Origin: Chloroflexota bacterium
GTDB lineage: Bacteria; Chloroflexota; Limnocylindria; QHBO01
NCBI GenBank assembly: GCA_019348395.1
Contig: JAHWJN010000049.1
Location: 1 to 8,430, forward strand
Direction: 5' to 3'
Length of the DNA stretch: 8,430 nucleotides
Part shown: positions 1 through 6,598 of the stretch, piece after piece
Position numbering within the stretch: position 1 is the first letter of the stretch
Layout of the letters: each line of letters opens with the position of its first letter
Program-made: the position numbers and the translations under genes
Notes under the pieces: generated by a model
What the model was told of the DNA's origin: nothing
Databases searched by the model: none
The model's input: only the letters and a program-made list of their open reading frames with translations

Positions 1-350
1 GGCAGATGGTCGCTCATCTCGTTGATGAGCAGGTAGCCGGTTCCGGGCTCGATCTCGTCGAGCCAGTCGTACTCCTCCCACCAACCGCGCACGAAGATGC
101 CGGTGGTGTCATCGGGCAGAAAGTCGACGAGGGCGCTCAGCGCGGTGGTCTTGCCGGCCTGCGGTGCCTCGGAGCTGAGCATCACGCTGCGACGCCGGCT
201 CACGACGGCCCACAGCGTCGCCATGAGCCGCGCGTCGAACGTCGGCGTGCCGATCAGCTCCACGGCGCTCATGGGCGTCGGCGGCGCCCAGTGGTAGCCC
301 CACCAGCCGTCGGGGAACCGGGAGAGCCACGCTGCCAGAGGGCCGGACAT
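1..350 (-). CDS. P-loop ATPase-like protein, 3' part missing (window edge)
   Basis: The first 116 residues of a protein that continues beyond base 1. After a Trp-rich start (GWWGYHW, residues 15-21) there is a predicted beta strand and a P-loop-like motif, EAPQAGKTT (residues 61-69), followed by a helix. A second Trp-rich stretch (RGWWEEYDW) and a hydrophobic strand ending in acid (YLLINEMSDH, about residues 106-115) resemble a Walker B or Asp-box arrangement. The layout recalls the nucleotide-binding core of VirB11/GspE-type secretion ATPases, but this is resemblance only and the function is unknown. The Walker A motif is odd: Glu stands where the first Gly of GxxxxGK[ST] is expected. The ATG at 350 is the only usable start, because no ATG, GTG or TTG lies in frame between it and the in-frame stop at 417-419. 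A -10-like box and two hairpins lie just upstream, suggesting separate transcription from the SRPBCC gene. Confidence 0.7.
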   Translation of the reverse strand, partial: MSGPLAAWLSRFPDGWWGYHWAPPTPMSAVELIGTPTFDARLMATLWAVVSRRRSVMLSSEAPQAGKTTALSALVDFLPDDTTGIFVRGWWEEYDWLDEIEPGTGYLLINEMSDHL

Positions 351-359
351 CAGGCCGCC

Positions 360-365
360 ACGGTA
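360..365 (-). promoter_or_regulatory. candidate -10 box for the left-edge ATPase gene
   Basis: On the minus strand TACCGT fits TAnnnT and ends 9 nt before the ATG at 350. No Shine-Dalgarno sequence is visible. This spacing would put transcription start at or very near the start codon (leaderless). It is the weakest of the spacing matches in the window. Confidence 0.35.
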
Positions 366-374
366 CGCGGGGGT

Positions 375-396
375 CGCCGCGGTGACAACCGCGGCG
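375..396 (-). terminator. GC-rich hairpin (possible terminator) after the SRPBCC gene
   Basis: CGCCGCGGT at 375-383 is perfectly complementary to ACCGCGGCG at 388-396, giving a 9-bp stem with a 4-nt loop. It lies between the SRPBCC stop and the ATPase start. No T-run follows on the minus strand, so it is not a classical intrinsic terminator. It could be a U-less terminator or an RNA stabiliser. Confidence 0.4.
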
Positions 397-401
397 TCAG
401 A

Positions 402-423
402 GCGCTGAGCGCATGCTCAGCGC
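402..423 (-). terminator. second hairpin overlapping the SRPBCC stop codon
   Basis: GCGCTGAGC at 402-410 pairs perfectly with GCTCAGCGC at 415-423 around the 4-nt loop GCAT. The stop codon at 417-419 lies inside the stem. With the hairpin at 375-396 it makes a tandem pair of equal stem and loop size, 5 nt apart. No T-run follows. Confidence 0.4.
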
Positions 424-863
424 AGGATGCGGCGCTGCATCGCGTGGCGCCAGACGAACGTCAGGCGCATCACCCGGCCCGCCAACCAGTCGACGGCTGA
501 GCCGATGGGCCCGTCCGGGCCGACGTGGTAGTCGATCCGATCCTCGATCCAGGTCCCGCGACGCCCCGAGGTGAACGCGTGCGAATGATGGAAGCGGCGC
601 ATCGGTCCGGAGATGGTCTCGTCCACGAAGCGCTCGTTCACCACGCGGTCGACGAGCCGGACCGTCCACGATCGCCGGAACGGCCCCGGCCCATAGGCGA
701 ACTCGAAGACCGATCCGGGGCGCGGGGGTGCGGGGTCGACCCGGACCAGGCGAATCGGGACCATTGGCGGCATGAGGCGGGGCAGGTTGGCCGGGTCGTC
801 GAAGAAGGCGAACACCTCCCCGATCGGCGCCGGCACCCAGGCACGGGAGTGGATGATCGGCAT
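417..863 (-). CDS. SRPBCC (START/Bet v1-like) ligand-binding protein
   Basis: A 148-residue protein of the SRPBCC fold, closest in style to the COG4276 'ligand-binding SRPBCC domain' group. The N terminus shows the family's first strand and helix: a short strand with AWVPAPIGEVFAFF (residues 8-21), then DDPANLPRLMPP (22-33). A curved sheet follows (FEFAYGPGPFRRSWTVRLV), with a DETISGPMRRFHHSH segment typical of the hydrophobic-cavity barrel, and a long C-terminal helix. The length is normal for a single-domain member. Such proteins bind small hydrophobic ligands in the cytoplasm; the ligand cannot be predicted. The gene lies 17 nt after the aldehyde dehydrogenase stop, so it is probably co-transcribed with it. 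The start at 863 gives the complete first strand. There is no clear Shine-Dalgarno sequence, only a weak TATCCG box 6 nt upstream. Confidence 0.8.
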   Translation of the reverse strand: MPIIHSRAWVPAPIGEVFAFFDDPANLPRLMPPMVPIRLVRVDPAPPRPGSVFEFAYGPGPFRRSWTVRLVDRVVNERFVDETISGPMRRFHHSHAFTSGRRGTWIEDRIDYHVGPDGPIGSAVDWLAGRVMRLTFVWRHAMQRRILR

Positions 864-880
864 CGGTGACGGATACGCGG

Positions 881-2362
881 TCAGACGCCGAGCGGATTGA
901 TCGGCTTCGGCGAGGTGTTCTGGAGCACCGCTTTCGTCTCGGTGTACAGGTCGAGCGACTCGAGCGCCTGTTCCCGGCCGTAGCCGGACTCCTTCAACCC
1001 ACCGAACGGGACGCCGGGAAAGGCGATGAACGGCGTGTTGATGCCGACCGCGCCGGCGTGGATGCGCTGCGCCAGCCGGTGACCGCGCGAGCCGTCGCCC
1101 GTCCAGACCGTCGCCGCCAAACCGTAGCGCACGTCGTTGGCCAGCTTCACCGCCTCGGCCTCGTCGCCGAAGCGGGTGAGGGTCACGACCGGACCGAAGA
1201 CCTCTTCCTGGCAGATGCGCGCATCGTTGGCGACGCCGCCGATGACGGTGGGCGGCACGAACGCGTCGGGGTCCAGGCCATCACCGAGGCCGTCGACCTC
1301 GCGACCCCCGGCCAGCAGCTCGCCGCCGTCCTCGAGGCCGATGTCGATGAAGCCGCGCACCTTGTCCGCGTGCGCCCGTGAGATGAGCGAGCCGACTTTG
1401 GTCTCGGCGGCCAACGGGTCGCCGACGCTCAACCCCTTTGCCCGCTCGGCGAAGGCCGACGCGAAGTCGTCGTAGGCGTCGTCCTCGACGAGGATCCGGG
1501 AGCGTGCCTCGCACGACTGTCCTGCGGCGTAGTAGATCGCCCACAGCGAGCCGAGCACGGCCGCCTCGATATCTGCATCGCCGAAGACGATGTTCGGGCT
1601 CTTCCCGCCAAGCTCCAGGCTGACGCGCTTCAGCGTGCTCGCCGCGGCCTCGGCGATGCGACGGCCGGTGCCGGTCTCACCGGTGAAGGCGACCTTGTCG
1701 ACCCCCGGGTGCGTGGCGATCGCCTCCCCCACCTCACCGCCCGGCCCCGGCACCACATTGAGGACACCGGCCGGGATCCCAGCCTCGAGCGCCAGCTGGC
1801 CCAGGAGGAGCGCACTCATCGGCGTCGCCGATGCGGGTTTGAGGACGAGCGTGTTCCCAGCCGCCAACGCGGGCGCCACCTTCCAGGCGGCCATCATGAA
1901 CGGGTAGTTCCACGGGATGATGGCCCCCACCACCCCGACCGGCTCGCGCAGGGTGTAGGTCACCACCGACGGGTTCACCACGTGCGATCGGCCGTACAGG
2001 TGCTGCGCCGTTCCGGCGAACAGCTCCAGGGTGGACACCGCCACCTTCACCTCGGCGGCGCACTGCCACTTCGCCTTCCCGACGTTGCGCGATTCGAGCT
2101 CCGCGATCTCGTCCGTCCGCTCGTCGATGAGCTGCGCGAGTCGGTTCAGCATCCGGCTGCGCTTGGCCGGGGCGGTCTTGGCCCAGGCGCCGGTGAGGGC
2201 CTCGCGCGCCGCCGCCACGGCCGCGTCGACGTCCTCGGTGCCGGCGCGCGCGACGGTGGCGAGCTCGGCTCCGCGCGCGGGGTCCTGCGCGGTGAAGGTG
2301 GCGCCGGCGGCCGCGTCGCGGAACTCGCCGTTGATGAGCAGCTGGTTCGGATGGTCGGTCAT
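881..2362 (-). CDS. NAD(P)-dependent aldehyde dehydrogenase
   Basis: A full-length class-1/2-like aldehyde dehydrogenase, 493 residues from this start, oxidising an aldehyde to the acid in the cytoplasm. All signature parts are present: IPWNYP with the catalytic Asn (N152), LVLKPAS with the cofactor-binding Lys (K175), FTGETGTG (Rossmann loop, 226-233), LELGGKSP with the general base Glu (E250), GQSCEARSR with the nucleophile Cys (C284), EEVFGPV, and PFGGLKESGYGRE near the C terminus. It resembles betaine-aldehyde and gamma-aminobutyraldehyde-type dehydrogenases, but the substrate cannot be assigned. Earlier starts exist at 2371 and 2428. The latter would overlap the lipoprotein gene by 35 nt and add 22 residues that the family does not have. 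The start at 2362 is preferred because TACCAT lies exactly 7 nt upstream. The gene may also be read through from the lipoprotein gene. Confidence 0.93.
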   Translation of the reverse strand: MTDHPNQLLINGEFRDAAAGATFTAQDPARGAELATVARAGTEDVDAAVAAAREALTGAWAKTAPAKRSRMLNRLAQLIDERTDEIAELESRNVGKAKWQCAAEVKVAVSTLELFAGTAQHLYGRSHVVNPSVVTYTLREPVGVVGAIIPWNYPFMMAAWKVAPALAAGNTLVLKPASATPMSALLLGQLALEAGIPAGVLNVVPGPGGEVGEAIATHPGVDKVAFTGETGTGRRIAEAAASTLKRVSLELGGKSPNIVFGDADIEAAVLGSLWAIYYAAGQSCEARSRILVEDDAYDDFASAFAERAKGLSVGDPLAAETKVGSLISRAHADKVRGFIDIGLEDGGELLAGGREVDGLGDGLDPDAFVPPTVIGGVANDARICQEEVFGPVVTLTRFGDEAEAVKLANDVRYGLAATVWTGDGSRGHRLAQRIHAGAVGINTPFIAFPGVPFGGLKESGYGREQALESLDLYTETKAVLQNTSPKPINPLGV

Positions 2363-2369
2363 GTCCGGC

Positions 2370-2381
2370 ATGGTAGCGGCC
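2370..2381 (-). promoter_or_regulatory. candidate leaderless promoter (extended -10) for aldehyde dehydrogenase
   Basis: The minus strand reads GGCCGCTACCAT, with TACCAT (2375-2370) ending 7 nt before the ATG at 2362. The same 12 bases occur before the thiolase gene. A weak -35-like CTGACG lies 16 nt upstream, inside the end of the lipoprotein gene. No Shine-Dalgarno sequence is present. Confidence 0.5.
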
Positions 2382-2393
2382 GGCGTGCCAGCG

Positions 2394-2807
2394 TCAGTCC
2401 GCCGGTCCGGTGGCCGCGTCGAGGACACGGCGATCCGCCACCGGCTCGTTCAGCTCGACGAGCACGCCCCATGCGAACGCTTCGGGCGGGCACACGCCGC
2501 CGAGCGGGTTGTTGATCGTGCCGATCCGAACCTCGAGGGAGATGGCCTCGTCGTCCTCGATGACCTCGACGAAGTCGACGGCGTAGCACTCCGGTCCCGG
2601 CGGCATGGTGACGCCCACCTGCAGGCGTCGCTCGCCGGTCACCTGGTAGCAGTCGATCGCGATGGTGTCCAGGTTGCCGGTCACGACGCCTCCGCCGTCG
2701 ACCACCACCGGCTCCCACGACCGGTCGCATTCCGGCACCGGCGCGCCGGCCGGCGCCACGCACGCGCTCAGCCCGATAAGAAGACACGCGAAGAGGTCCC
2801 TACGCAT
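2394..2807 (-). CDS. small predicted lipoprotein, function unknown
   Basis: A 137-residue protein with a short signal peptide: MRRD, a hydrophobic stretch (LFACLLIGLSA) and a lipobox LSAC, so Cys16 would be lipidated after signal peptidase II cleavage and the protein anchored to the outer face of the membrane. The mature part (about 121 residues) is acidic, rich in predicted beta strands, and has four further cysteines (27, 53, 74, 106) that could form two disulfides. I recognise no family. Its ATG overlaps the last 8 bases of the acetyltransferase gene (reading ATGCGTAG, the TAG being that gene's stop), an arrangement that normally means translational coupling. The aldehyde dehydrogenase start is 31 nt beyond its stop. 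The overlap and the clean lipobox support it as a real gene. Confidence 0.75.
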   Translation of the reverse strand: MRRDLFACLLIGLSACVAPAGAPVPECDRSWEPVVVDGGGVVTGNLDTIAIDCYQVTGERRLQVGVTMPPGPECYAVDFVEVIEDDEAISLEVRIGTINNPLGGVCPPEAFAWGVLVELNEPVADRRVLDAATGPAD

Positions 2808-3669
2808 CCACGAACCGATACTGGTCGACGTCGCGCACCGGCCGATAGCCGATCGAAGCGTAGATGCGGTTCGACGTGGGGTTGGCGAGATCGGTGTAGA
2901 GAAAGCAGAAGCGGCGACCCCGGTCGAGCTGGTCCTGGCTGACCGCCGCGGTCAGCGCCGTGCCGTAGCCGCGCCCGCGCTCCTCGGGCGGCGTGTAGAC
3001 GGGGCCGATGCGGATGCCGTTCGGCGTCTCTCCGCCTGCGGCAACCATGCTGACGATCCGGCCCTCCACCTCCCAGACGTAGAGGCGCCGGCCGATCCCC
3101 TCGATCCAGCGTCCGACGGCGGCGTCCGCCTGCTCAGGCTCCGGCAGCTCGTCCGCGGGGAGCGCCTCCCGTACGAAGTCCAGCAGCCATCCGGCGGCGC
3201 GCGCTCGGTCGCCGGAAGCGGCCACGCGCCAGGCGCCCGCCGTGGGTCGGGGCGGCAGCACTGCGTCGAGCCGGAAGATGCGCTCGGCAACGGCGAGCTC
3301 GGCTCGCTGACCCGTTCGCTCCGACCATCGCTCGGCGAAGTGGGCCGCATGCTCCTTCGGCCCGAGCACGCCCGGCATGTCACCCGTCACGAATTCGTCG
3401 ACGAGCGCCTCGACCGCGGACGGGTCGTCGAGCTCGGACAGGATCGGGTTCTGCGGCGGGGTGCGCAGACTGGCACCGATGACTCGATCCCGCTCGTCGA
3501 CCACGGTCAGCAGCTCGACGGGGTCGTCCGCGAAGAGCTCGGGCGTCGCCCGCATCTGGTGGCAGATCCCGAAGATGAGGTTGTGCTCGGCCTCGCGCTC
3601 GGCAAGAAAGGCGCCGGCCGCCTCCAGGAAGGCATCGACGCTGGAGTGACGGAGGACACGATGACCCAT
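2800..3669 (-). CDS. GNAT-family acetyltransferase (two-domain, COG3393-like)
   Basis: A 289-residue protein. The C-terminal half (about residues 145-289) is a clear GNAT domain: strand IGPVYTPPE, then the acetyl-CoA pyrophosphate loop motif A with RGRGYGTAL (231-239), and motif B with LYTDLANPTSNRIY followed by IGYRPV (257-278). The N-terminal half (VDAFLEAAGAFLAEREAEHN and so on) looks like a degenerate first GNAT-like domain, as in 280-300 residue 'predicted acetyltransferases' of COG3393. It would transfer an acetyl group from acetyl-CoA to an amine; the acceptor is unknown. The start at 3669 faces the divergent F420 oxidoreductase gene across 65 bp. A poor -10-like CATCAT sits 6 nt upstream, with no Shine-Dalgarno sequence. 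It is the first gene of the leftward run and overlaps the lipoprotein gene. Confidence 0.85.
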   Translation of the reverse strand: MGHRVLRHSSVDAFLEAAGAFLAEREAEHNLIFGICHQMRATPELFADDPVELLTVVDERDRVIGASLRTPPQNPILSELDDPSAVEALVDEFVTGDMPGVLGPKEHAAHFAERWSERTGQRAELAVAERIFRLDAVLPPRPTAGAWRVAASGDRARAAGWLLDFVREALPADELPEPEQADAAVGRWIEGIGRRLYVWEVEGRIVSMVAAGGETPNGIRIGPVYTPPEERGRGYGTALTAAVSQDQLDRGRRFCFLYTDLANPTSNRIYASIGYRPVRDVDQYRFVDA

Positions 3670-3700
3670 GGCACCATGATGCCGTGCCGCGCGCTTCCTC

Positions 3701-3712
3701 GTGGTGGACCAC
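3701..3712. promoter_or_regulatory. candidate operator dyad in the divergent control region
   Basis: GTGGTGGACCAC is a perfect inverted repeat (5-bp arms, 2-bp centre) in the 65-bp gap between the divergent acetyltransferase and F420 oxidoreductase genes. It would lie over the -35 area of the rightward promoter. A second near-palindrome, GGCACCATGATGCC (3670-3683), abuts the acetyltransferase start codon. Both could be chance in such GC-rich DNA. Confidence 0.25.
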
Positions 3713-3719
3713 GGAGACC

Positions 3720-3728
3720 GGCTACCCT
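3720..3728 (+). promoter_or_regulatory. candidate leaderless promoter (-10) for the F420 oxidoreductase gene
   Basis: GGCTACCCT matches the GGCCGCTACCAT-type element found before the aldehyde dehydrogenase and thiolase genes. TACCCT (3723-3728) ends 6 nt before the ATG at 3735. This also supports 3735 rather than 3684 as the start. Confidence 0.45.
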
Positions 3729-3734
3729 ACCGGC

Positions 3735-4724
3735 ATGACGAAGATCGGGTACGCGTGCATGCTCGAGCAGTTCCATCCCACGGATCTGCTCGACTGGGCC
3801 GAGCTTGCCGAGGGGGCCGGGTTCACCGCGGGCTTCCAGGTCAGCGAGCACTTCCATCCCTGGACGCCGGAGCAGGGCCAGTCGGCCTTCGCATGGTCGT
3901 TCATGGGCGCCCTCGGCCAGCGGACGTCGCTGCCCTTCGGGACGGCCGTGACGTGCCCGGGATTCCGGTACCACCCGGCGGTCATCGCGCACGCGGCGGC
4001 CACCCTCGGCGCGATGTATCCCGGTCGCTTCTGGCTGGGACTGGGCGCCGGCGAGGCGCTGAACGAGCACGTCATCGGCGGCGAGTGGCCGGAGATCGGC
4101 GAGCGGTCGCGGATGATGTTCGAGTCGATCGAGATCATCAGCAAGCTGTTCAGCGGCAAGGTCGTCAAGCACGACGGCGACTACTTCACCCTCGAGTCGG
4201 CGAAGCTCTACACCCGACCCGACGAGCCGGTCCCGATCTACGTCGCCACCGCCGGGCCGGTCAATGCGAAACGCACCGGCAAGTTCGCCGACGGCATCAT
4301 CACCGTGGGTGCGGCCGACGAGAAGATCGCCATGCTGTGGGACAAGTTCCGCGAGGGCGCCGCCGAGGCCGGCAAGGACGCATCGGCCATGCGCACGCAG
4401 CTCCAGATCCACGTGTCCTGGGCACCGACCCAGGAAGAGGCGGAGCGCAGCGCGTTGGAGGAGTGGCCGAACGGCGGCATGCCGTTCCCGAAGCAGGACA
4501 TCAAAAACCCCGAGGACTTCGCGAACATCGCGAAGCTGGTGCGGATCGAGAACTTCGCGAACCGGATGCTGATCAGCGCCGATCTGGAGGAGCACACCGC
4601 CCAGGTCCAGAAATTCGTCGACATGGGCTTCGACGAGATCTACCTCCACAACGTCGGGCGGGACCAGGCGGCCTTCATCCGCACCTTCGGCGAGAAGGTC
4701 CTGCCGAACCTCAAGCTGTCGTAG
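3735..4724 (+). CDS. LLM-class F420-dependent oxidoreductase, G6PDH (FGD-like) family
   Basis: A 329-residue luciferase-like TIM-barrel protein of the F420-dependent glucose-6-phosphate dehydrogenase family (TIGR03557-like). It aligns by eye with mycobacterial FGD1 along its length, and the catalytic residues I recall for FGD1 are all matched: EQF (E11 for E13), EHFHPW (H39 and W43 for H40 and W44) and GAGEALNEH (E107 for E109). FRYHPAVIA, YPGRFWLGLG, WPEIGERSR and VPIYVATAGP are further family blocks, and K179 matches the Lys that binds substrate phosphate. The enzyme would pass hydride between F420 and an alcohol or sugar phosphate, possibly making F420H2. Glucose 6-phosphate as substrate is not proven, because the other phosphate-binding residues cannot be checked by eye. 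The start at 3735 matches the FGD N terminus; an in-frame ATG at 3684 would add 17 unrelated residues. The gene heads a two-gene operon. Confidence 0.9.
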   Translation: MTKIGYACMLEQFHPTDLLDWAELAEGAGFTAGFQVSEHFHPWTPEQGQSAFAWSFMGALGQRTSLPFGTAVTCPGFRYHPAVIAHAAATLGAMYPGRFWLGLGAGEALNEHVIGGEWPEIGERSRMMFESIEIISKLFSGKVVKHDGDYFTLESAKLYTRPDEPVPIYVATAGPVNAKRTGKFADGIITVGAADEKIAMLWDKFREGAAEAGKDASAMRTQLQIHVSWAPTQEEAERSALEEWPNGGMPFPKQDIKNPEDFANIAKLVRIENFANRMLISADLEEHTAQVQKFVDMGFDEIYLHNVGRDQAAFIRTFGEKVLPNLKLS

Positions 4725-4727
4725 GGG

Positions 4728-5168
4728 ATGCCGCGGCTCAACCTCGACGAGGCACGTCGACGCCTCACCGAGGCGCGCGTGGGCTACCTCGCCACGACGC
4801 GGCCCGATGGCCGGCCCCATATCGTGCCGATCGTCTTCGCGCTCGACGGCGACGACATGTTCTCGATCGCCGATCCGAAGCCGAAGGCTGGGCTCGACCT
4901 GCTCCGGCACCGGAACATCCGCGCCAACCCCGCGATCTCGCTGCTCGTCGACGCGTACGACGAGCGGTGGGAGCGGTTGTGGTGGGTCCGAGTCGATGGG
5001 ACGGCGCGCGTCGTCGACGAGGGGGCGGAGCGCGACACCGCCATTCACCTGCTGCGCACCAAGTACCCGCAGTACCGCACCTGGACGACGCCATTCGGCG
5101 CGGCCACCCTCATCCACGTGGAGCGGATCGCCTCATGGGCCCTGGAGGAGACCGACCCGGCCGATTGA
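4728..5168 (+). CDS. PPOX-class F420-dependent protein, Rv0121 type
   Basis: A 146-residue split beta-barrel (FMN/F420-binding, pyridoxamine-oxidase-like) protein resembling the Rv0121 group of probable F420-dependent enzymes (TIGR03668-like). Visible blocks are an N-terminal helix (LDEARRRLTEA), the first barrel strands VGYLATTRPDGRPHIVPIVFALDG (split here as residues 18-41), the KPKAGLDLLRHRNIRANP segment (51-68) typical of the cofactor phosphate site, ISLLVDAYDE, LWWVRVDGTARVV and a C-terminal IHVERIASWALE strand and helix. The length is normal for the family. Such proteins bind F420 and some reduce small molecules with F420H2; the substrate is unknown. The start lies 3 nt after the stop of the FGD-like gene, so the two are almost certainly co-transcribed and translationally coupled. 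Confidence 0.9.
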   Translation: MPRLNLDEARRRLTEARVGYLATTRPDGRPHIVPIVFALDGDDMFSIADPKPKAGLDLLRHRNIRANPAISLLVDAYDERWERLWWVRVDGTARVVDEGAERDTAIHLLRTKYPQYRTWTTPFGAATLIHVERIASWALEETDPAD

Positions 5169-5177
5169 GCGCCGATT

Positions 5178-5358
5178 GAGCCGATAGATGAGGCACGCTG
5201 GCGCCTGACGATCCGCTCCGGCGCGATCTGCCCGATTGATCGGGCACCAGATCACCGGAAGGCCACTCCGGAGCACCTCCGGCGCTGTCGTGCCCGATGT
5301 ATCGGTGGATTCGTCCCCGAACCCGCCGAATGGCGCTCCCGTGCCCGATCTATGGGCA
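5178..5358. repeat. cluster of degenerate palindromes (TGCCCGAT-NN-ATCGGGCA) between convergent genes
   Basis: Three exact copies of TGCCCGAT start at 5229, 5291 and 5342; each is followed by 2 nt and an exact or decayed ATCGGGCA arm. A fourth, more decayed copy starts at 5178. Starts are 51, 62 and 51 nt apart. The copies at 5291 and 5342 share a longer unit, GGCGCTnnCGTGCCCGAT, in the same register. The cluster fills most of the 195-bp gap between the converging F420 and thiolase genes. It could be a REP-like element or stacked bidirectional terminators. CCGATTGAG also occurs twice at 5161-5180, over the F420 gene stop. Confidence 0.65.
5229..5246. terminator. best hairpin of the palindrome cluster, possible bidirectional terminator
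   Basis: TGCCCGAT (5229-5236) and ATCGGGCA (5239-5246) are perfectly complementary around TG, giving a usable 7-bp stem with a 4-nt loop. It sits 60 nt past the F420 operon stop and about 120 nt beyond the thiolase stop on the other strand. There is no T-run on either side, so a terminator role is inferred from position only. Confidence 0.35.
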
Positions 5359-5363
5359 GACGG

Positions 5364-6590
5364 TCACTCGACCGACTCGAACACCGCGGCGATCCCCTGT
5401 CCGACGCCGATGCACATGGTCGCCAGCCCGTACCGTGCGCCGCGACGCCGCATCTCGTGGAGCAGGGTCGTCGTCAGCCGCGCGCCGGACGCCCCGAGCG
5501 GATGACCGATGGCGATCGCGCCGCCATTGACGTTCACGCGATCCGGGTCCAGTCCCAGCTCCCGTATGACCGGCACGGCCTGCGCGGCGAACGCCTCGTT
5601 GAGCTCAACGAGGTCGAGGTCGTCGACCCCGATCCCCGCCCGCTCGAGCGCCTTGCGGGTGGCCGGGATCGGGCCGAGGCCCATGGTCGCGGGGTCCACG
5701 CCGGCAACGGCCGAGGCCACCATGCGCAGGACTGGCCGCAGCCCAAGCTCGGCGGCTCGTGCCTCTGACGTCACGAGGAGCGCCGCGGCGCCGTCGTTGA
5801 TGCCGGATGAGTTGCCGGCCGTCACCGAGCCGGATGCGTCGCGGGTGAATGCGGGCTTGAGCTTTGCCAGGGACTCCATCGTCGCATCCGGCCGCGGGTG
5901 CTCGTCGGTATCGACCAGGTGCGTTCCCTTGCCGTCGGGCACCTCGATCGGCAGCAGCTCGTCGGCGAAGCGGCCGGCGGCGTGCGCATCGGCCCAACGC
6001 TGCTGCGAGGTGAGGGCGAACGCGTCCTGCTCCTCGCGCGTCACGCCGCATTGCTCCACGACGTTCTCCGCGGTCTCGCCCATCGAGTACGGGTAATACG
6101 CATCGGCCAGGCGAGGATTCGTGAATCTCCACCCCAGGGTGGTGTCGTGGACGGTCTGCTCACCGCGCGGGAAGGCGGCCGACGGCTTGGCCATGACGAA
6201 CGGCGCGCGGGTCATGGACTCCACCCCGCCGGCGATGAAGACCGATCCGTCGCCGAACGCGACCGCGTGCGCCGCGCTCACCACCGACTGCAGGCCGGAG
6301 CCGCACAGCCGGTTGACGGTCTGCCCTGCCACGTCGATGGGCAGGCCGGCCAGCAGAGCGGCCATGCGCCCGACGTTGCGGTTGTCCTCGCCCGCCTGGT
6401 TCGCCGCGCCGAGGATCACGTCGTCGATGACGGTCGGGTCGAGGCCGGTTCGCTCGACGAGCGCATGGATGACGTGCGCGGCCATGTCATCGGGCCGGAC
6501 GTCCTTGAGGGCGCCGCCGTATCGGCCGAAGGGGGTTCTGAGCCCGTCGACGAGAACGGGGGTCAGAGCGAGATCGGTTCTGGGGCTCAT
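5364..6590 (-). CDS. acetyl-CoA C-acyltransferase (thiolase)
   Basis: A complete 408-residue thiolase II/degradative-type enzyme that cleaves 3-oxoacyl-CoA with CoA to acetyl-CoA and a shortened acyl-CoA, or condenses two acyl-CoAs in reverse. The active-site residues are all present: nucleophile Cys96 in [11 protein letters not shown], the NEAFAAQ loop, His363 in [10 protein letters not shown] and the second Cys393 in [17 protein letters not shown] and [14 protein letters not shown] are further family blocks. The sequence style is near FadA, PcaF and PaaJ (beta-ketoadipyl-CoA thiolases) and does not settle chain-length preference. The start at 6590 gives the usual N terminus ([15 protein letters not shown] soon after), and TACCAT lies 8 nt upstream with no Shine-Dalgarno sequence. 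With the 3-hydroxyacyl-CoA dehydrogenase about 1 kb upstream on the same strand it supplies the last two steps of a beta-oxidation spiral, although it has its own promoter-like box. Confidence 0.95.
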   Translation of the reverse strand: MSPRTDLALTPVLVDGLRTPFGRYGGALKDVRPDDMAAHVIHALVERTGLDPTVIDDVILGAANQAGEDNRNVGRMAALLAGLPIDVAGQTVNRLCGSGLQSVVSAAHAVAFGDGSVFIAGGVESMTRAPFVMAKPSAAFPRGEQTVHDTTLGWRFTNPRLADAYYPYSMGETAENVVEQCGVTREEQDAFALTSQQRWADAHAAGRFADELLPIEVPDGKGTHLVDTDEHPRPDATMESLAKLKPAFTRDASGSVTAGNSSGINDGAAALLVTSEARAAELGLRPVLRMVASAVAGVDPATMGLGPIPATRKALERAGIGVDDLDLVELNEAFAAQAVPVIRELGLDPDRVNVNGGAIAIGHPLGASGARLTTTLLHEMRRRGARYGLATMCIGVGQGIAAVFESVE

Positions 6591-6598
6591 CTCGACCG

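Noticed and set aside
2363..2428. A longer N terminus for the aldehyde dehydrogenase
   Set aside because: The extra 22 residues (MSSTRPPDRR and so on) overlap the lipoprotein gene and are foreign to the family. A -10-like box 7 nt before 2362 supports the shorter start.
3684..3734. A 17-residue N-terminal extension of the F420 oxidoreductase
   Set aside because: FGD-family proteins begin next to the first strand (MTKIGYACMLEQF here), and the extension crosses the candidate promoter.
3507..5117. A 536-codon open frame on the minus strand opposite the F420 operon
   Set aside because: It lies antisense to two clear enzyme genes, has the Arg/Val/Asp/Leu-rich composition of a GC-bias shadow, and runs into the acetyltransferase gene in the wrong frame.
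3701..5179. A 492-codon plus-strand frame over the F420 operon
   Set aside because: It is an Arg-rich shadow in another frame of the FGD-like and split-barrel genes, with no recognisable domain.
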